Assembly: GCA_902571315.1 (NCBI GenBank)
Contig: CACGBM010000002.1
Location: 18,978-82,977, forward strand
DNA from: Rhodospirillaceae bacterium
GTDB taxonomy: Bacteria > Pseudomonadota > Alphaproteobacteria > TMED109
DNA length: 64,000 nucleotides
Reading direction: 5' to 3'
A program made the translations under genes and the position numbers. Within the stretch, counting starts at the first letter, position 1; each line of letters begins with the position of its first letter. This document shows, piece by piece, positions 9,763-18,887 of the stretch. A model generated the notes under the pieces. That model had not been told where the DNA came from, searched no databases, and worked only from the letters and a program-made list of their open reading frames with translations.

Positions 9763-9808
9763 AATTAGACAGAAAGGCCTAAAAGATTAAAATTCGTCTT
9801 AAACTAAT

Positions 9809-10870
9809 TTAATTATGAATTTGCAACTTTTTCATCTTCTCTATGAGAGTAGTTCTATTAATTTTTAAAAGATCCGAAGCTTTTGATACGGTCCCCTCAG
9901 CTTTTTTTAGAGCTGACTCAATTAGTACTATTTCTACATCACGCAAATAAACTCTAAGATCAATATCATCAAAAAAATCAAACCAATCTGCATAATGTTT
10001 TGGGTGAGGAAGAGGCGAAGTACTTTTTAGATCATCATTTTCTTCATTCCCGATATCTAAATTTTGAGTAGCATCCCACAAAGCATTTTGTTCTTCCTCA
10101 GTTGCAGGTACCTTCAGTCTAAGTAAATTTTCAAATACATTTTTTTTAGTAATTTCTTCTCCAGAAAATAAAATATGTGCTCTTTCAATGACATTTTTCA
10201 ATTCTCTAATATTACCAGGCCATAAGTGCCTTTTTAGAGCTGTAATAGCATCATCAGAAAATTTTGGTAAATTACTTTTATTATTTAAAGAGTTTAAAAG
10301 GTGTTCGAGAAGTAAAGGTATATCTTCTACTCTTTCAGACAAAGTAGGGACGTTAATAGGAAATACATTTATTCTATAGAATAAATCAGCTCTAAATGAA
10401 CCATCATTAACTTTCTTTTCTAAATTTTGATGAGTAGCACATACCATTCTTAAGTTCAATGGTATTTCTCTGCCTCCTCCTACTTTTTGTATTTTTTTAC
10501 TTTCAAGAGCTCTGAGCAATTTTGCTTGAAGTGGTAACGGTATATCACCAATTTCATCTAAAAATAATGTGCCATTAGAAGACATCTCAAATCTTCCTTT
10601 TCTAGCTTTGTCAGCTCCAGTGAATGCACCTTTTTCATGTCCAAAAAGTTCACTTTCTAGAAGCTCACTAGGAATAGCAGCACAATTTACAGGAACAAAT
10701 TGACCTTTTCTTTCAGAATTTTTATGAATTGCTTCAGCTACTAATTCTTTTCCTGTTCCTGTTTCACCCAAAATTAATACAGTACTTTCTGAGCTAGCCA
10801 CTTTATTTATAAGTAACTTCAATTCTAAAACACTTTTGCTCTTTCCAATTATCAGTTTGTGAATATCCAT
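9809..10870 (-). CDS. Sigma-54-dependent flagellar transcription activator (no receiver domain)
   Basis: A 353-aa AAA+ enhancer-binding protein. Its central ATPase has Walker A GETGTGKE (35-42), the sigma-54 contact loop GAFTGA (81-86) and Walker B FLDEIGD (103-109). A Fis-type helix-turn-helix ends the protein ([21 protein letters not shown]). There is no N-terminal receiver or GAF domain, so activity is probably set by partner proteins or by expression. It is divergent from a second activator that opens the flagellar operon, and it probably drives the -24/-12 promoters found through this locus. FlbD, FleQ and FlrA are the nearest functional analogues, but the exact name is uncertain. Confidence 0.85.
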   Translation of the reverse strand: MDIHKLIIGKSKSVLELKLLINKVASSESTVLILGETGTGKELVAEAIHKNSERKGQFVPVNCAAIPSELLESELFGHEKGAFTGADKARKGRFEMSSNGTLFLDEIGDIPLPLQAKLLRALESKKIQKVGGGREIPLNLRMVCATHQNLEKKVNDGSFRADLFYRINVFPINVPTLSERVEDIPLLLEHLLNSLNNKSNLPKFSDDAITALKRHLWPGNIRELKNVIERAHILFSGEEITKKNVFENLLRLKVPATEEEQNALWDATQNLDIGNEENDDLKSTSPLPHPKHYADWFDFFDDIDLRVYLRDVEIVLIESALKKAEGTVSKASDLLKINRTTLIEKMKKLQIHN

Positions 10871-10893
10871 AGTTTGTCAAAAGTTTGAATAAC

Positions 10894-10908
10894 TCATAAT
10901 AGTTATGA
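10894..10908. promoter_or_regulatory. Palindromic operator candidate between the two activator genes
   Basis: TCATAATAGTTATGA is a perfect 15-bp palindrome with a 3-base centre. The right arm TTATGACA (10903-10910) is repeated directly at 10914-10921, one helical turn further on. It lies about 105 bases upstream of the -24 element at 11013, a usual place for an enhancer site of a sigma-54 activator. It could serve autoregulation and activation of the fli operon. Confidence 0.4.
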
Positions 10909-11012
10909 CAATATTATGACACTTATCTGAAAAAATTTCATTATCTTTTTTAAAGTCTTAGTTTTCTTGCTATTTATTGCTTATTAAAAAAAAATATATT
11001 TAAATGAAAATT

Positions 11013-11027
11013 TGGCAAAGTTTTTGC
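11013..11027 (+). promoter_or_regulatory. Sigma-54 (-24/-12) promoter of the fliE-F-H-I operon
   Basis: TGGCAAAGTTTTTGC has the GG and GC elements at ideal spacing. The predicted start is near 11039, giving a leader of about 15 nt that contains the GGAGGA ribosome site (11044-11049) of the next gene. Confidence 0.8.
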
Positions 11028-11053
11028 GTCTGTAGTTATATTTGGAGGAATAT

Positions 11054-12199
11054 ATGACACATATTAGTATTTTAGAGCAAGAAATTAAGGGTCTGAACAA
11101 TATTAAAAAAAAATTAGAAGAGCGAGAAGCTCTAGTATCTGTAATAAAGGATTTTGAAGATTTAAAGCATTTACAAACATCTACTTTAGTAGTTTCAGAG
11201 AAAATAGTTCAAAGTGATAATGAAATTATTAGTATTGCAAGAAATCTTAAAATAAAAAGAGTAATTCTAATAAACAATCAATCCAAAGATTTCTCTATTA
11301 AAAAAGAGCTAGGGGACGCTTTAGTTAAAATAACGTATGCAGCAAATGATATTTATGGCCTTGAAGTTTTTCTATCTTTTTGCGTGGAAGATCAAAAGTT
11401 TTTAACGGGAAGTAAAGAGTCACTCAGTTTAAAAAATTTAGCTAAGAAAGTAGCAAGTACAGACGTTACGGTATTCATAAATGGTCCAACAGGAACTGGA
11501 AAAGAGGTAGTAGCGAATTATATTCATGACAACTCATCAAGAGCTGAAAAACCCTTTGTAGCCGTTAATTGTGCAGCGATACCTGAAAATATGTTAGAAG
11601 CTATTTTATTTGGTCATGAGAAAGGCTCATTTACCGGAGCTTCCAATGCCAACAAAGGTATTTTTAGAGCTGCTGATACAGGCACACTGTTACTTGATGA
11701 GATATCTGAAATGCCTTTAAGTTTACAAGCAAAACTACTTAGAGTATTGCAAGAGAGAAAGGTAACTCCAGTAGGAGGAACTAGAGACATTGAGATCAAT
11801 GTTAGGATAGTTGCAACTACAAACAGAGATATGATAGAAGAAGTAAAAAATAACAAGTTTCGACAAGACTTATATTATAGACTTAATGTCTTTCCTATTA
11901 GGACTGTAGATTTATCAAAAAGAGAGGAGGATATAATTCCTATAACTGTAGCTATGATAAAAAAACATTGTGAGAATAAAAAAGATTTTCCTTATTTACA
12001 TCAAGCTGCTCAAGAAGCTTTGATAAATCATTTTTGGTCAGGTAATGTGAGAGAACTTGAAAATGTAATTCTTAGAGCTTTAGTCTTATCAAACAGTGAA
12101 GATATTAATCATCATCACATATTGGTCGATGATAGCACAAATATAAAAAATAAAAATTATCAGAAGCTAGAAGATAAGATAGTAGCAATGGGAAATTAG
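11054..12199 (+). CDS. Sigma-54 activator-like AAA+ protein lacking a DNA-binding domain
   Basis: The ATG at 11054 is preceded by GGAGGA, so I prefer it to the in-frame TTG at 11042, giving 381 aa. The N-terminal 110 or so residues are not a clear receiver domain. The AAA+ core has GPTGTGKE (144-151), the loop GSFTGA (191-196, Ser replacing the usual Ala) and LLLDEIS. After the last AAA+ helices only about 25 residues remain, so the usual C-terminal helix-turn-helix is absent, as in Helicobacter FlgR. It may work in solution or as a mixed oligomer with the full activator at 9809-10870. It is the first gene of the sigma-54-driven fli operon. Confidence 0.8.
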   Translation: MTHISILEQEIKGLNNIKKKLEEREALVSVIKDFEDLKHLQTSTLVVSEKIVQSDNEIISIARNLKIKRVILINNQSKDFSIKKELGDALVKITYAANDIYGLEVFLSFCVEDQKFLTGSKESLSLKNLAKKVASTDVTVFINGPTGTGKEVVANYIHDNSSRAEKPFVAVNCAAIPENMLEAILFGHEKGSFTGASNANKGIFRAADTGTLLLDEISEMPLSLQAKLLRVLQERKVTPVGGTRDIEINVRIVATTNRDMIEEVKNNKFRQDLYYRLNVFPIRTVDLSKREEDIIPITVAMIKKHCENKKDFPYLHQAAQEALINHFWSGNVRELENVILRALVLSNSEDINHHHILVDDSTNIKNKNYQKLEDKIVAMGN

Positions 12200-12208
12200 G
12201 AGAGTAAG

Positions 12209-12562
12209 ATGAATAAAATAACTTCTACAGGATTAAATTTAGTTTCGAAAAGTGTTAAAGAAAATATGGAACAAACTAAGTCTATACAAAAAGAAATAAT
12301 TAATAGTCAGCAAGATATTATTAGAGACTCAAAATCTTTAAGTGGAAATTTCATAAAAGATGTAAGCGATGCTTTAAATAACGTAGCAAAGGCTCAAAAT
12401 GAAGCAGCCGAGATCACTAAAAATTATGAACTAGGTAAAGAACAAGATTTAACTAAAGTCATAGTTAACCAACAAATTTCCAAGCTGGGTTTCCAACTGA
12501 CACTAAATGTTAGAAATAAAGTTTTGAGTGCTTACAAAGATATTATGAACATGCCGGTATAA
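12209..12562 (+). CDS. fliE: Flagellar MS ring-rod junction protein FliE
   Basis: FliE links the membrane-embedded MS ring to the rod and is the first protein exported. The 117-aa protein has the family pattern: an N-terminal amphipathic helix, then FIKDVSDALNNVAKAQNEA, YELGKEQDLTKVIVNQQIS, and the strongly conserved C-terminus FQLTLNVRNKVLSAYKDIMNMPV. It sits 9 bases after the activator gene and 22 bases before fliF in the same operon. flgB and flgC, often beside fliE in Alphaproteobacteria, are not in this window. Confidence 0.92.
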   Translation: MNKITSTGLNLVSKSVKENMEQTKSIQKEIINSQQDIIRDSKSLSGNFIKDVSDALNNVAKAQNEAAEITKNYELGKEQDLTKVIVNQQISKLGFQLTLNVRNKVLSAYKDIMNMPV

Positions 12563-12584
12563 AATTTGAAGGAAAGGAATTAAA

Positions 12585-14318
12585 ATGGCTGATACTACAG
12601 TTTCAAATATAAATGAGGGTAAGACTAATTTAATTACAAAAACCTCTAATGCTATTACTGATATTAGAAGAATATTAAATGAGCCAGCAGCTAAAAGAGC
12701 TTTACCTACTGCATTAGCGTTAATCGTAACCTTTATAGGAATAATTTTATTTATTTCTTTTAGAGAGCCTTCTAAAACTACGCTTTTTTCTTCATTATCC
12801 GAGGCGGATAAGTCTAAAGTAGTGGAGTCACTAAGACAAAATGGTATTAATGTTTCTCTAGATTCAGCAACGGGAGAAGTTTTAGTTCCTAGCACAGATT
12901 ATTATCAATCTAAAATGTTATTAGCAGCTGAGGGACTTCCAGAGTCTTTGCCTAATGGCTATGACTCTCTAGATAACATGCCTATGGGAACAAGTAGATC
13001 AGTAGAAGCTGTAAAGATTAGAAATGGATTAGAAAATGAGTTAGCTAGATCAATAAATGAGATATCTGGAATTTTGGGTGCTAGAGTTCATTTAGCCATA
13101 CCTGATAAATCCGTTTTTGTAAGAGAAAGAGGAAAACCTACTGCATCAGTTTTTGTAAAGCTTGGAGCTGGAAGAAGCCTGGGAGAAAGTCAAATAAGGG
13201 CTATAGTTCACCTAGTTTCTTCTTCTGTTCCAAATTTACCTTCAGAAAATGTTACTGTTGTAGATCAACATGGTAATTTATTGTCAAAACCGTCAGATGA
13301 TATTAACTCTGCAATGTCCAATAGACAATTAGAATATACTATGAAACTTGAACAAATTTACAGACAAAGAGTTTTATCTTTATTAACGCCAATACTTGGA
13401 GCAGGAAATATTACAGCCCAGGTTAATGTAGATGTAGATTTTACTACACAAAATATTACTGAAGAGGTAGTAGACCCAGAGGCATCAGCACTGAGAAGTG
13501 AACAGGCAACTCAAGATATCACTAGTGAACCACAAGCTCAAGGAATACCAGGAGCCGTAGCAAATACTCCTCCTTTAGCAGCTGAGCTTGCAACTGAAAA
13601 TCCTGTTCCTACTCAGGCTCAACCTAATATAAAGTCGCAGAGTTCTAGCAGCATAAAAAACTATGAAGTTAGTAAAAGAGTAAGTACTACTACTAATCCA
13701 ACTGGAACTATAAAAAGAATTGTTGCGGCTATACTTATTAGAGATAAATTAGTTACTAATGAGTTAGGAGAACAAGTAGTTCAGAAAGTAAGTGATGAAG
13801 AAAAGGCAAACTTAGAGGCTTTAGTCAGAGATGCTATTGGTTTTAGAGAAAATAGAGGCGACTCTATTACTATTTCATCAGGAGAATTTGTCGAAGACCT
13901 AGAAGTAATTGAAGTACCATGGTATGAAAATTCAGCTATAAGGGAGTTATTAGGTAAATTATTCACTATATTAATTTTAGCAATTGTAACATTTGGTGCT
14001 TTAAGACCATTGTTAAGTAGAATTCTAGTACCAACTGGTGCAGTAGCTGGAGGGCCAGCAGTATCTCTTGCTCAGGATGAAGATGATGAGGAACAAGAAG
14101 ATAAGATAGAGGTTGCTGAAGGAGAATCATTAGAAGATATTAAGGCTAAACTAAAACCTAAAAAGTCTGCTATATCTGCTGATATGCTGGATACTGCTAA
14201 TACTTATGATGATAAAGTTGCTATAATCAGAATGATAGTTGGTGATGAAGCAGGCAGGGTTTCAAGTGTTTTTAGAAATATGATGAAGCAAAATGCTAAA
14301 TCTGAAGAAGAGAGTTGA
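12585..14318 (+). CDS. fliF: Flagellar MS-ring protein FliF
   Basis: FliF forms the MS ring in the inner membrane and is the base on which the export gate and C ring assemble. The 577-aa protein has a membrane segment near 45-65, the ring-building domain (SATGEVLVPSTDYYQSKMLLAAEGLP, ARVHLAIPDKSVFVRE), a low-complexity Pro/Gln insert, a second membrane segment near 450-475 and an acidic cytoplasmic tail. The tail ends in a helix (KVAIIRMIVGDEAGRVSSVFRNMM) like the FliG-binding end of other FliF proteins. The usual next gene, fliG, is absent. fliH follows directly. Confidence 0.95.
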   Translation: MADTTVSNINEGKTNLITKTSNAITDIRRILNEPAAKRALPTALALIVTFIGIILFISFREPSKTTLFSSLSEADKSKVVESLRQNGINVSLDSATGEVLVPSTDYYQSKMLLAAEGLPESLPNGYDSLDNMPMGTSRSVEAVKIRNGLENELARSINEISGILGARVHLAIPDKSVFVRERGKPTASVFVKLGAGRSLGESQIRAIVHLVSSSVPNLPSENVTVVDQHGNLLSKPSDDINSAMSNRQLEYTMKLEQIYRQRVLSLLTPILGAGNITAQVNVDVDFTTQNITEEVVDPEASALRSEQATQDITSEPQAQGIPGAVANTPPLAAELATENPVPTQAQPNIKSQSSSSIKNYEVSKRVSTTTNPTGTIKRIVAAILIRDKLVTNELGEQVVQKVSDEEKANLEALVRDAIGFRENRGDSITISSGEFVEDLEVIEVPWYENSAIRELLGKLFTILILAIVTFGALRPLLSRILVPTGAVAGGPAVSLAQDEDDEEQEDKIEVAEGESLEDIKAKLKPKKSAISADMLDTANTYDDKVAIIRMIVGDEAGRVSSVFRNMMKQNAKSEEES

Positions 14319-14325
14319 TACATAT

Positions 14326-15207
14326 ATGATTGAAAAAGAAAAATCATTGTTAGAGACTGAGGAAACCGAAAAAGTATCTAAAAAGCCTTTATCAGATGAA
14401 GAATTATCTAGTTTGATAAAGGCCAGTAACAAAAGCAAGTTTAACGAAGTAGAGCTAAAGGTAAAAAAAAATGAAAACGAAGGTTTCAAAAAAATTACTT
14501 TACATGATATTGCTCAGCAGGTTAATCAAAAAAACAAAGAAATAAATACTGAAGAAGAGAAAAAAAATAATTTAAAGCAATTAAACTCTGATGAGGAAAA
14601 AAAAGAAAATTTTACTGAAAAAAAAAATGAAAATACTTACGAAGAAACCTTAGAAAATAAAGATAGTAATGAAGATAAAAATGAAGAGATAGATGAAAAT
14701 TTTAATGATAAAGATATTAAAGAACCAGAGAAAAAAAATATTGATGAAGAAAAGCATCTACAAATCTTAGTTGAGGAAAAAAAAGTAGCTTATGAAAAAG
14801 GAAAGACAGATGCTTTAAATGAGATTAAAGAAGGATCAGATGCTGCAATTGTTCAATTAAAAAAAGTTGTTGATAGTATTTCTAAAGTTGAAGAACTTGA
14901 TCTAAAAAATCTTGAAAAAAATATAGAGGAAAAAGTCATCGAGATTGTTTCTGATTTAACCGGTAAAATAATTGAAGAATTACCAGAAGAGTTTCTAAAA
15001 AAAATAAGAGACCTTTTATTACAATTAGAAAATATAGAAGGAAATATAAAAATTTTTATTAATGATAGTGATTATAAAGTAATTGAGAGCAATAAGAACA
15101 TAAAAGATCAGATAAAGAAACTTAGTATCAATCCAAATAAGCATTTAAACCACGGAGAAATTGAACTAAAAGTCAATGGAATTCAAATTAGAAAAACAAT
15201 AAAATGA
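14326..15207 (+). CDS. fliH: FliH-like regulator of the flagellar export ATPase
   Basis: FliH forms the peripheral stalk holding the FliI ATPase near the export gate. Here an extremely acidic and Lys-rich low-complexity N-terminal half (about 150 residues of Glu, Lys and Asn) precedes a conserved FliH-like C-terminal domain from about residue 200 (EEKVIEIVSDLTGKIIEELP, then the IKIFINDSDYKVIE region). I chose the ATG at 14326, just after the fliF stop. An earlier in-frame ATG at 14293 would overlap fliF by 26 bases. Its stop overlaps the fliI start as ATGA, so the two are translationally coupled. Confidence 0.75.
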   Translation: MIEKEKSLLETEETEKVSKKPLSDEELSSLIKASNKSKFNEVELKVKKNENEGFKKITLHDIAQQVNQKNKEINTEEEKKNNLKQLNSDEEKKENFTEKKNENTYEETLENKDSNEDKNEEIDENFNDKDIKEPEKKNIDEEKHLQILVEEKKVAYEKGKTDALNEIKEGSDAAIVQLKKVVDSISKVEELDLKNLEKNIEEKVIEIVSDLTGKIIEELPEEFLKKIRDLLLQLENIEGNIKIFINDSDYKVIESNKNIKDQIKKLSINPNKHLNHGEIELKVNGIQIRKTIK

Positions 15208-16529
15208 GCATAGTAAAACAAATTCTAAAAGATAATATTTTAGATAATAAAAAAGTAGAATTAGAAATTTCAGGATTGGTTAGAAGTTTTGAAGGTAATA
15301 TAATAGAAACTGATCCTTTTCCTGCAACTGTTGGAAGTATCTGTGAAATAGAAATTCCAAACATACAAAGCATTACTGCTGAAATAATAGGATTCAGAAA
15401 TGGTAAAAATCTAATAGCTATGCATCAATCTGATAGTAATGTTAGAATAGGATCTAAAGTCAGACTAATAAGTGATGGTGTTAATGTATTTGTAGGTAAA
15501 GAATTATTAGGAAGAGTTCTAGATGCTATGGGAAATCCATTAGATAATAAAAAAGAATTGACTACTAGTGAGAGGTGGCCACTATATGGGAAAACAATTA
15601 ATCCTTTACAAAGAAATAAAGTAGAAAAACCATTTGATGTAGGAGTAAGGAGTATTAATTCTTTAATGACAATTGGAATGGGACAAAGAATTGGAATTAT
15701 TGCAGGAAGTGGAGTCGGAAAGTCTGTTCTACTTCAAATGATGAGTAAATATGCGGATGCAGACGTAGTTGTAGTAGGACTTGTAGGAGAGCGAGCTAGA
15801 GAAGTTAAAACTATGGTAGAGACTTTAAAAAAATATGATGAAGATAATAAAATTATTATCATAGCAGTACCAGCCGATCGTTCTCCATTATTGAGAATGA
15901 AGGGAGCAAACAGATGTACCGCTATTGCAGAATATTTTAGATCTAAAGGAAAAAATGTTCTTCTAATTATGGACTCGCTCACAAGAGTTGCGCATGCAAA
16001 AAGAGAAATAGGATTAGCTTTAGGTGAACAGCCTACTTCAAAGGGTTATCCTCCTTCAGTTATTTCTATGATTCCATCTTTAATCGAGAGAACAGGTAAT
16101 GGAGTAGCAAATGAAGGTTCAATTACAGCCTTTTATACTGTATTAGCAGACTCTGATGATCATAATGACCCAGTTGTAGATTCAGCAAGGGCTATACTTG
16201 ACGGGCATATAATTCTTTCTAGAGAACAATCCCAATTAGGTATTTATCCAGCGATAGATATAAAAAATTCTATTAGCAGAATTATGGATGATATAGTTAA
16301 TGAAGATCAAAAAAAATTAGCAAAATATTTTAAAAAATTAGTATCTGTATATCAAGAAAGCAGGGATTTAGTATTAATGGGAGGCTATACCAAAGGTCAG
16401 GATACTGCTATAGATGAGGCACATGAAATGTGGCCTAAGTTAGTAGATTTTATAAAACAAGACCAAAACTTTAAATCAAATTATGATGATTCTATAAAAG
16501 ATCTAAAGTCATTAATTAAAATTAAATAA
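15204..16529 (+). CDS. fliI: Flagellar export ATPase FliI
   Basis: FliI is the F1-beta-like ATPase that unfolds and feeds substrates into the flagellar export gate. The 441-aa protein is full length, with Walker A AGSGVGKS at 167-174, VGLVGERAREV, the catalytic region VPADRSPLLR, Walker B VLLIMDSLTR and a C-terminal helical domain. The start overlaps the fliH stop. The stop at 16527-16529 is followed at once by an open frame resembling fliJ in the +1 phase. Confidence 0.96.
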   Translation: MSIVKQILKDNILDNKKVELEISGLVRSFEGNIIETDPFPATVGSICEIEIPNIQSITAEIIGFRNGKNLIAMHQSDSNVRIGSKVRLISDGVNVFVGKELLGRVLDAMGNPLDNKKELTTSERWPLYGKTINPLQRNKVEKPFDVGVRSINSLMTIGMGQRIGIIAGSGVGKSVLLQMMSKYADADVVVVGLVGERAREVKTMVETLKKYDEDNKIIIIAVPADRSPLLRMKGANRCTAIAEYFRSKGKNVLLIMDSLTRVAHAKREIGLALGEQPTSKGYPPSVISMIPSLIERTGNGVANEGSITAFYTVLADSDDHNDPVVDSARAILDGHIILSREQSQLGIYPAIDIKNSISRIMDDIVNEDQKKLAKYFKKLVSVYQESRDLVLMGGYTKGQDTAIDEAHEMWPKLVDFIKQDQNFKSNYDDSIKDLKSLIKIK

Positions 16530-16644
16530 AGTTACTCTAGAAATTAATACTTTAAAAAATGAAATTAATAAATCTAAAAACCTAAAAAATAAGCTTGAAA
16601 AAATAAAGCATAACTCTTTTTCAGAAACAAAATATAATAACTCT

Positions 16645-16878
16645 ATGAAGATTATGTACAAATATGAATTTGATAGGAAGATATCGGAACAAATAGATAT
16701 ATGTGAAAATAGAATACTCTTTTTAAAAAAAGAGTTGTTAAGAGCAAAAAATAAATTAGGTTTAATAATTTCGCAAAAAAAATTAATAGAAAAAAAAATA
16801 AATTATACATTTCTGGAAGAATTAAGACTAAAAGAAGATAGATTATTAAGTGCTACTCCTTCATTTAGAAAAAGTTAA
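16645..16878 (+). CDS. FliJ-like coiled-coil protein with unclear start
   Basis: From ATG 16645 this encodes 77 aa of charged coiled coil (EQIDICENRILFLKKELLRAKNKLG). The same frame is open upstream to 16516, almost to the fliI stop, and also encodes coiled coil (LEINTLKNEINKSKNLKNKLEKI), giving about 115 residues, close to FliJ size. That upstream part has no ATG, GTG or TTG. FliJ is the soluble stalk protein that couples FliI to the export gate, and fliJ normally follows fliI. Either a rare ATT/ATA start, a +1 frameshift from fliI or an indel could explain the missing start. Confidence 0.5.
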   Translation: MKIMYKYEFDRKISEQIDICENRILFLKKELLRAKNKLGLIISQKKLIEKKINYTFLEELRLKEDRLLSATPSFRKS

Positions 16879-16893
16879 TGGCATTATTATTGC
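16879..16893 (+). promoter_or_regulatory. Sigma-54 (-24/-12) promoter of the fliK-L-M-N block
   Basis: TGGCATTATTATTGC fits the consensus with correct spacing. The first base lies just after the fliJ-like stop. The predicted transcript start is near 16905, with a short leader containing AAGGAAA before the fliK ATG at 16921. Confidence 0.75.
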
Positions 16894-16920
16894 AATAATT
16901 TAAAATTAATAAGGAAATCT

Positions 16921-18219
16921 ATGGAAAGTTTATCAAATTTTAATTTTTTAAAAGTTACTGACGTTAAAAAAAATAATGAAAGCAATGCTAGTGATAAAAA
17001 ATTAGCAGGTAGTGACAAATCTTTTGTTATTAATAAAACCGAAAGCATTGAAAATAAATTTAACAATAAACTAGGTAATGAATTGCTAACCGAAGAGCTT
17101 TTATTAAAAGAAAAAAAAGAAAATAAAAAATTTAAAAAAAAATTAAATATTGAAAACCCCGACATTTTATTTTCAGATATTAATATAAAAAATAATGAAA
17201 ATAATATAGAAAATCATTTAGATTTTGTTTCTTCTGCAAAATTAAAAGAAAATAATATTCCCTTAAACCTATCAAAAGACAGTTCTTTGAATAATAATTT
17301 CATAAATAAACCAGAGAAAGTATTTAATCAGAATATAGATAAATTATCTAAAAAGAATGTAATAAACAATGATTTAGAAAATAATATGTTAAATAAACTA
17401 AGATCTGGTAATGAAAATATAAAAGATAATAAAATAAAATCAGAAACACAAATAACTTTTAACCATGAGAAAAAATCTAAATTAAAAAGTTTTTTTCAAA
17501 ATTATTTCAATTACAAATTAAAAAAATATACTAAAAAAAATATTAGTTTAAAAAAATCTCACCCAGAAAACTTTATAAATAACGATAGAAAAAGCTATAA
17601 AGAAGCAGTAAATTTTTTATCCAATAATACCACTAGATTGAATGAAAATAGCAATGTAATTAATGAACAAAAAAATAATGTTAATTCTGAAAATACTGCT
17701 AAAGAACAAAATAGTTTCAATGATAGTTATACAAAAAACAGTACTGAAAAAAATATTAGCCACGCAAGAGAAAATACCTTAGACAATTTTGACAGACTAA
17801 AAAATATATTAGATTTACGCACTAATGATATTAAGCAAAGGTTTTCTCAAATATTAGAAAATAATATAAAGATGAATAACAATAAATTTGAAATTCAACT
17901 TAGGCCTGAAAATCTTGGTAAAATTCAAATCACCTTAGAAATAACTGGTCAGAATGTTGATATAAATATAAATTCAGATAATATAAATGCTATACAAAGT
18001 TTAACTGAAAATAATAGTAATTTACAAAAAATGTTGCAAAATCATGGTATGAATTTAACTAATTTTAATTTTAATGGTAATAACAATAATAAAGGGTTTG
18101 GTAAAAATTCTCAAAAAAGTGAAGGACTCAAAGATAAAGATATTTCAGTTAATACTAAAGAAAATAATGATGATGATAATAGTCATATTAATAATAAATT
18201 AGTTTATGTTAAGGCTTAA
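16921..18219 (+). CDS. fliK: Flagellar hook-length control protein FliK
   Basis: FliK is exported through the growing hook, measures its length and switches the export gate to filament substrates through FlhB. The first 290 or so residues are Asn/Lys-rich, disordered and not conserved. The C-terminal switch domain is recognisable: FEIQLRPENLGKIQITLEI, VDININSDN, then LQKMLQNHGMNLTNFNF, matching the FliK pattern of L-x-PE-x-LG and a late G-x-x-L. Length (432 aa) is normal for FliK. It is the first gene after the sigma-54 promoter at 16879. Confidence 0.85.
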   Translation: MESLSNFNFLKVTDVKKNNESNASDKKLAGSDKSFVINKTESIENKFNNKLGNELLTEELLLKEKKENKKFKKKLNIENPDILFSDINIKNNENNIENHLDFVSSAKLKENNIPLNLSKDSSLNNNFINKPEKVFNQNIDKLSKKNVINNDLENNMLNKLRSGNENIKDNKIKSETQITFNHEKKSKLKSFFQNYFNYKLKKYTKKNISLKKSHPENFINNDRKSYKEAVNFLSNNTTRLNENSNVINEQKNNVNSENTAKEQNSFNDSYTKNSTEKNISHARENTLDNFDRLKNILDLRTNDIKQRFSQILENNIKMNNNKFEIQLRPENLGKIQITLEITGQNVDININSDNINAIQSLTENNSNLQKMLQNHGMNLTNFNFNGNNNNKGFGKNSQKSEGLKDKDISVNTKENNDDDNSHINNKLVYVKA

Positions 18220-18239
18220 TTTTAAAATGGAGTTCACTA

Positions 18240-18878
18240 ATGGCTGATAATAAAGATGAAAATGTAAAAAAAGGTGGAATAGTTAAAATAGCTATTTTTG
18301 CTGTTGCAGGGCTAGTATTGTTAGGAATTGGTTTAGGTATAGGTGCATTAATTTTTGGTGGTGGTTCTGAACCTGATCCTTCTGCCGAAGTTTCGGAAAT
18401 ATTAGAAGGAAATAAACCAGCTCAAGAAAATAAGAAGGAAGAAGAAGAGGATAGCCAAGAGGAAGAAAGTGAAGTAGAAATGGAATGTACGGAAAATGCT
18501 GATGGAGAAGAAGAGTGTGTTCCTAAGAAAAAAGTTAAAAAAGTAAATGTTGAAGAAAAATTTCTAACTACTTATTATGAATTTCCAGGAAATTTTACTA
18601 CAAACTTAAGAGAGTCGAAAAAATTCCTGCAAATAACTGTCGGGGTATCAACACAATATGATGAAGAGGTAATGGTAAATGTAGAAAGTCACCAACTTGC
18701 TCTTAGAGGAATAATTTTAGGAGTAATGAGTGAGTTTTCCCAAGATGATGTTGCAGGAAGAGAAGGGAAACAGACTCTTGCAGAGTCCATTAAAGACGCT
18801 TTAAATATTTTTTTAGAAGATAAAGAAGGTTTTGGTGGAGTAGAAGGTATTCATTTTACATCTTTTGTACTACAGTAA
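18240..18878 (+). CDS. fliL: Flagellar basal body-associated protein FliL
   Basis: FliL is a single-pass inner-membrane protein that rings the stator and supports torque. The 212-aa protein has a membrane segment at about 16-40 (IVKIAIFAVAGLVLLGIGLGIG), then an acidic stretch with two Cys (MECTENADGEEECVP), then the periplasmic SPFH-like FliL domain (TTNLRESKKFLQITVGVST). The Cys pair in the acidic linker is unusual for FliL and could form a disulfide in the periplasm. fliM follows after 9 bases. Confidence 0.9.
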   Translation: MADNKDENVKKGGIVKIAIFAVAGLVLLGIGLGIGALIFGGGSEPDPSAEVSEILEGNKPAQENKKEEEEDSQEEESEVEMECTENADGEEECVPKKKVKKVNVEEKFLTTYYEFPGNFTTNLRESKKFLQITVGVSTQYDEEVMVNVESHQLALRGIILGVMSEFSQDDVAGREGKQTLAESIKDALNIFLEDKEGFGGVEGIHFTSFVLQ

Positions 18879-18887
18879 AGATCAATT

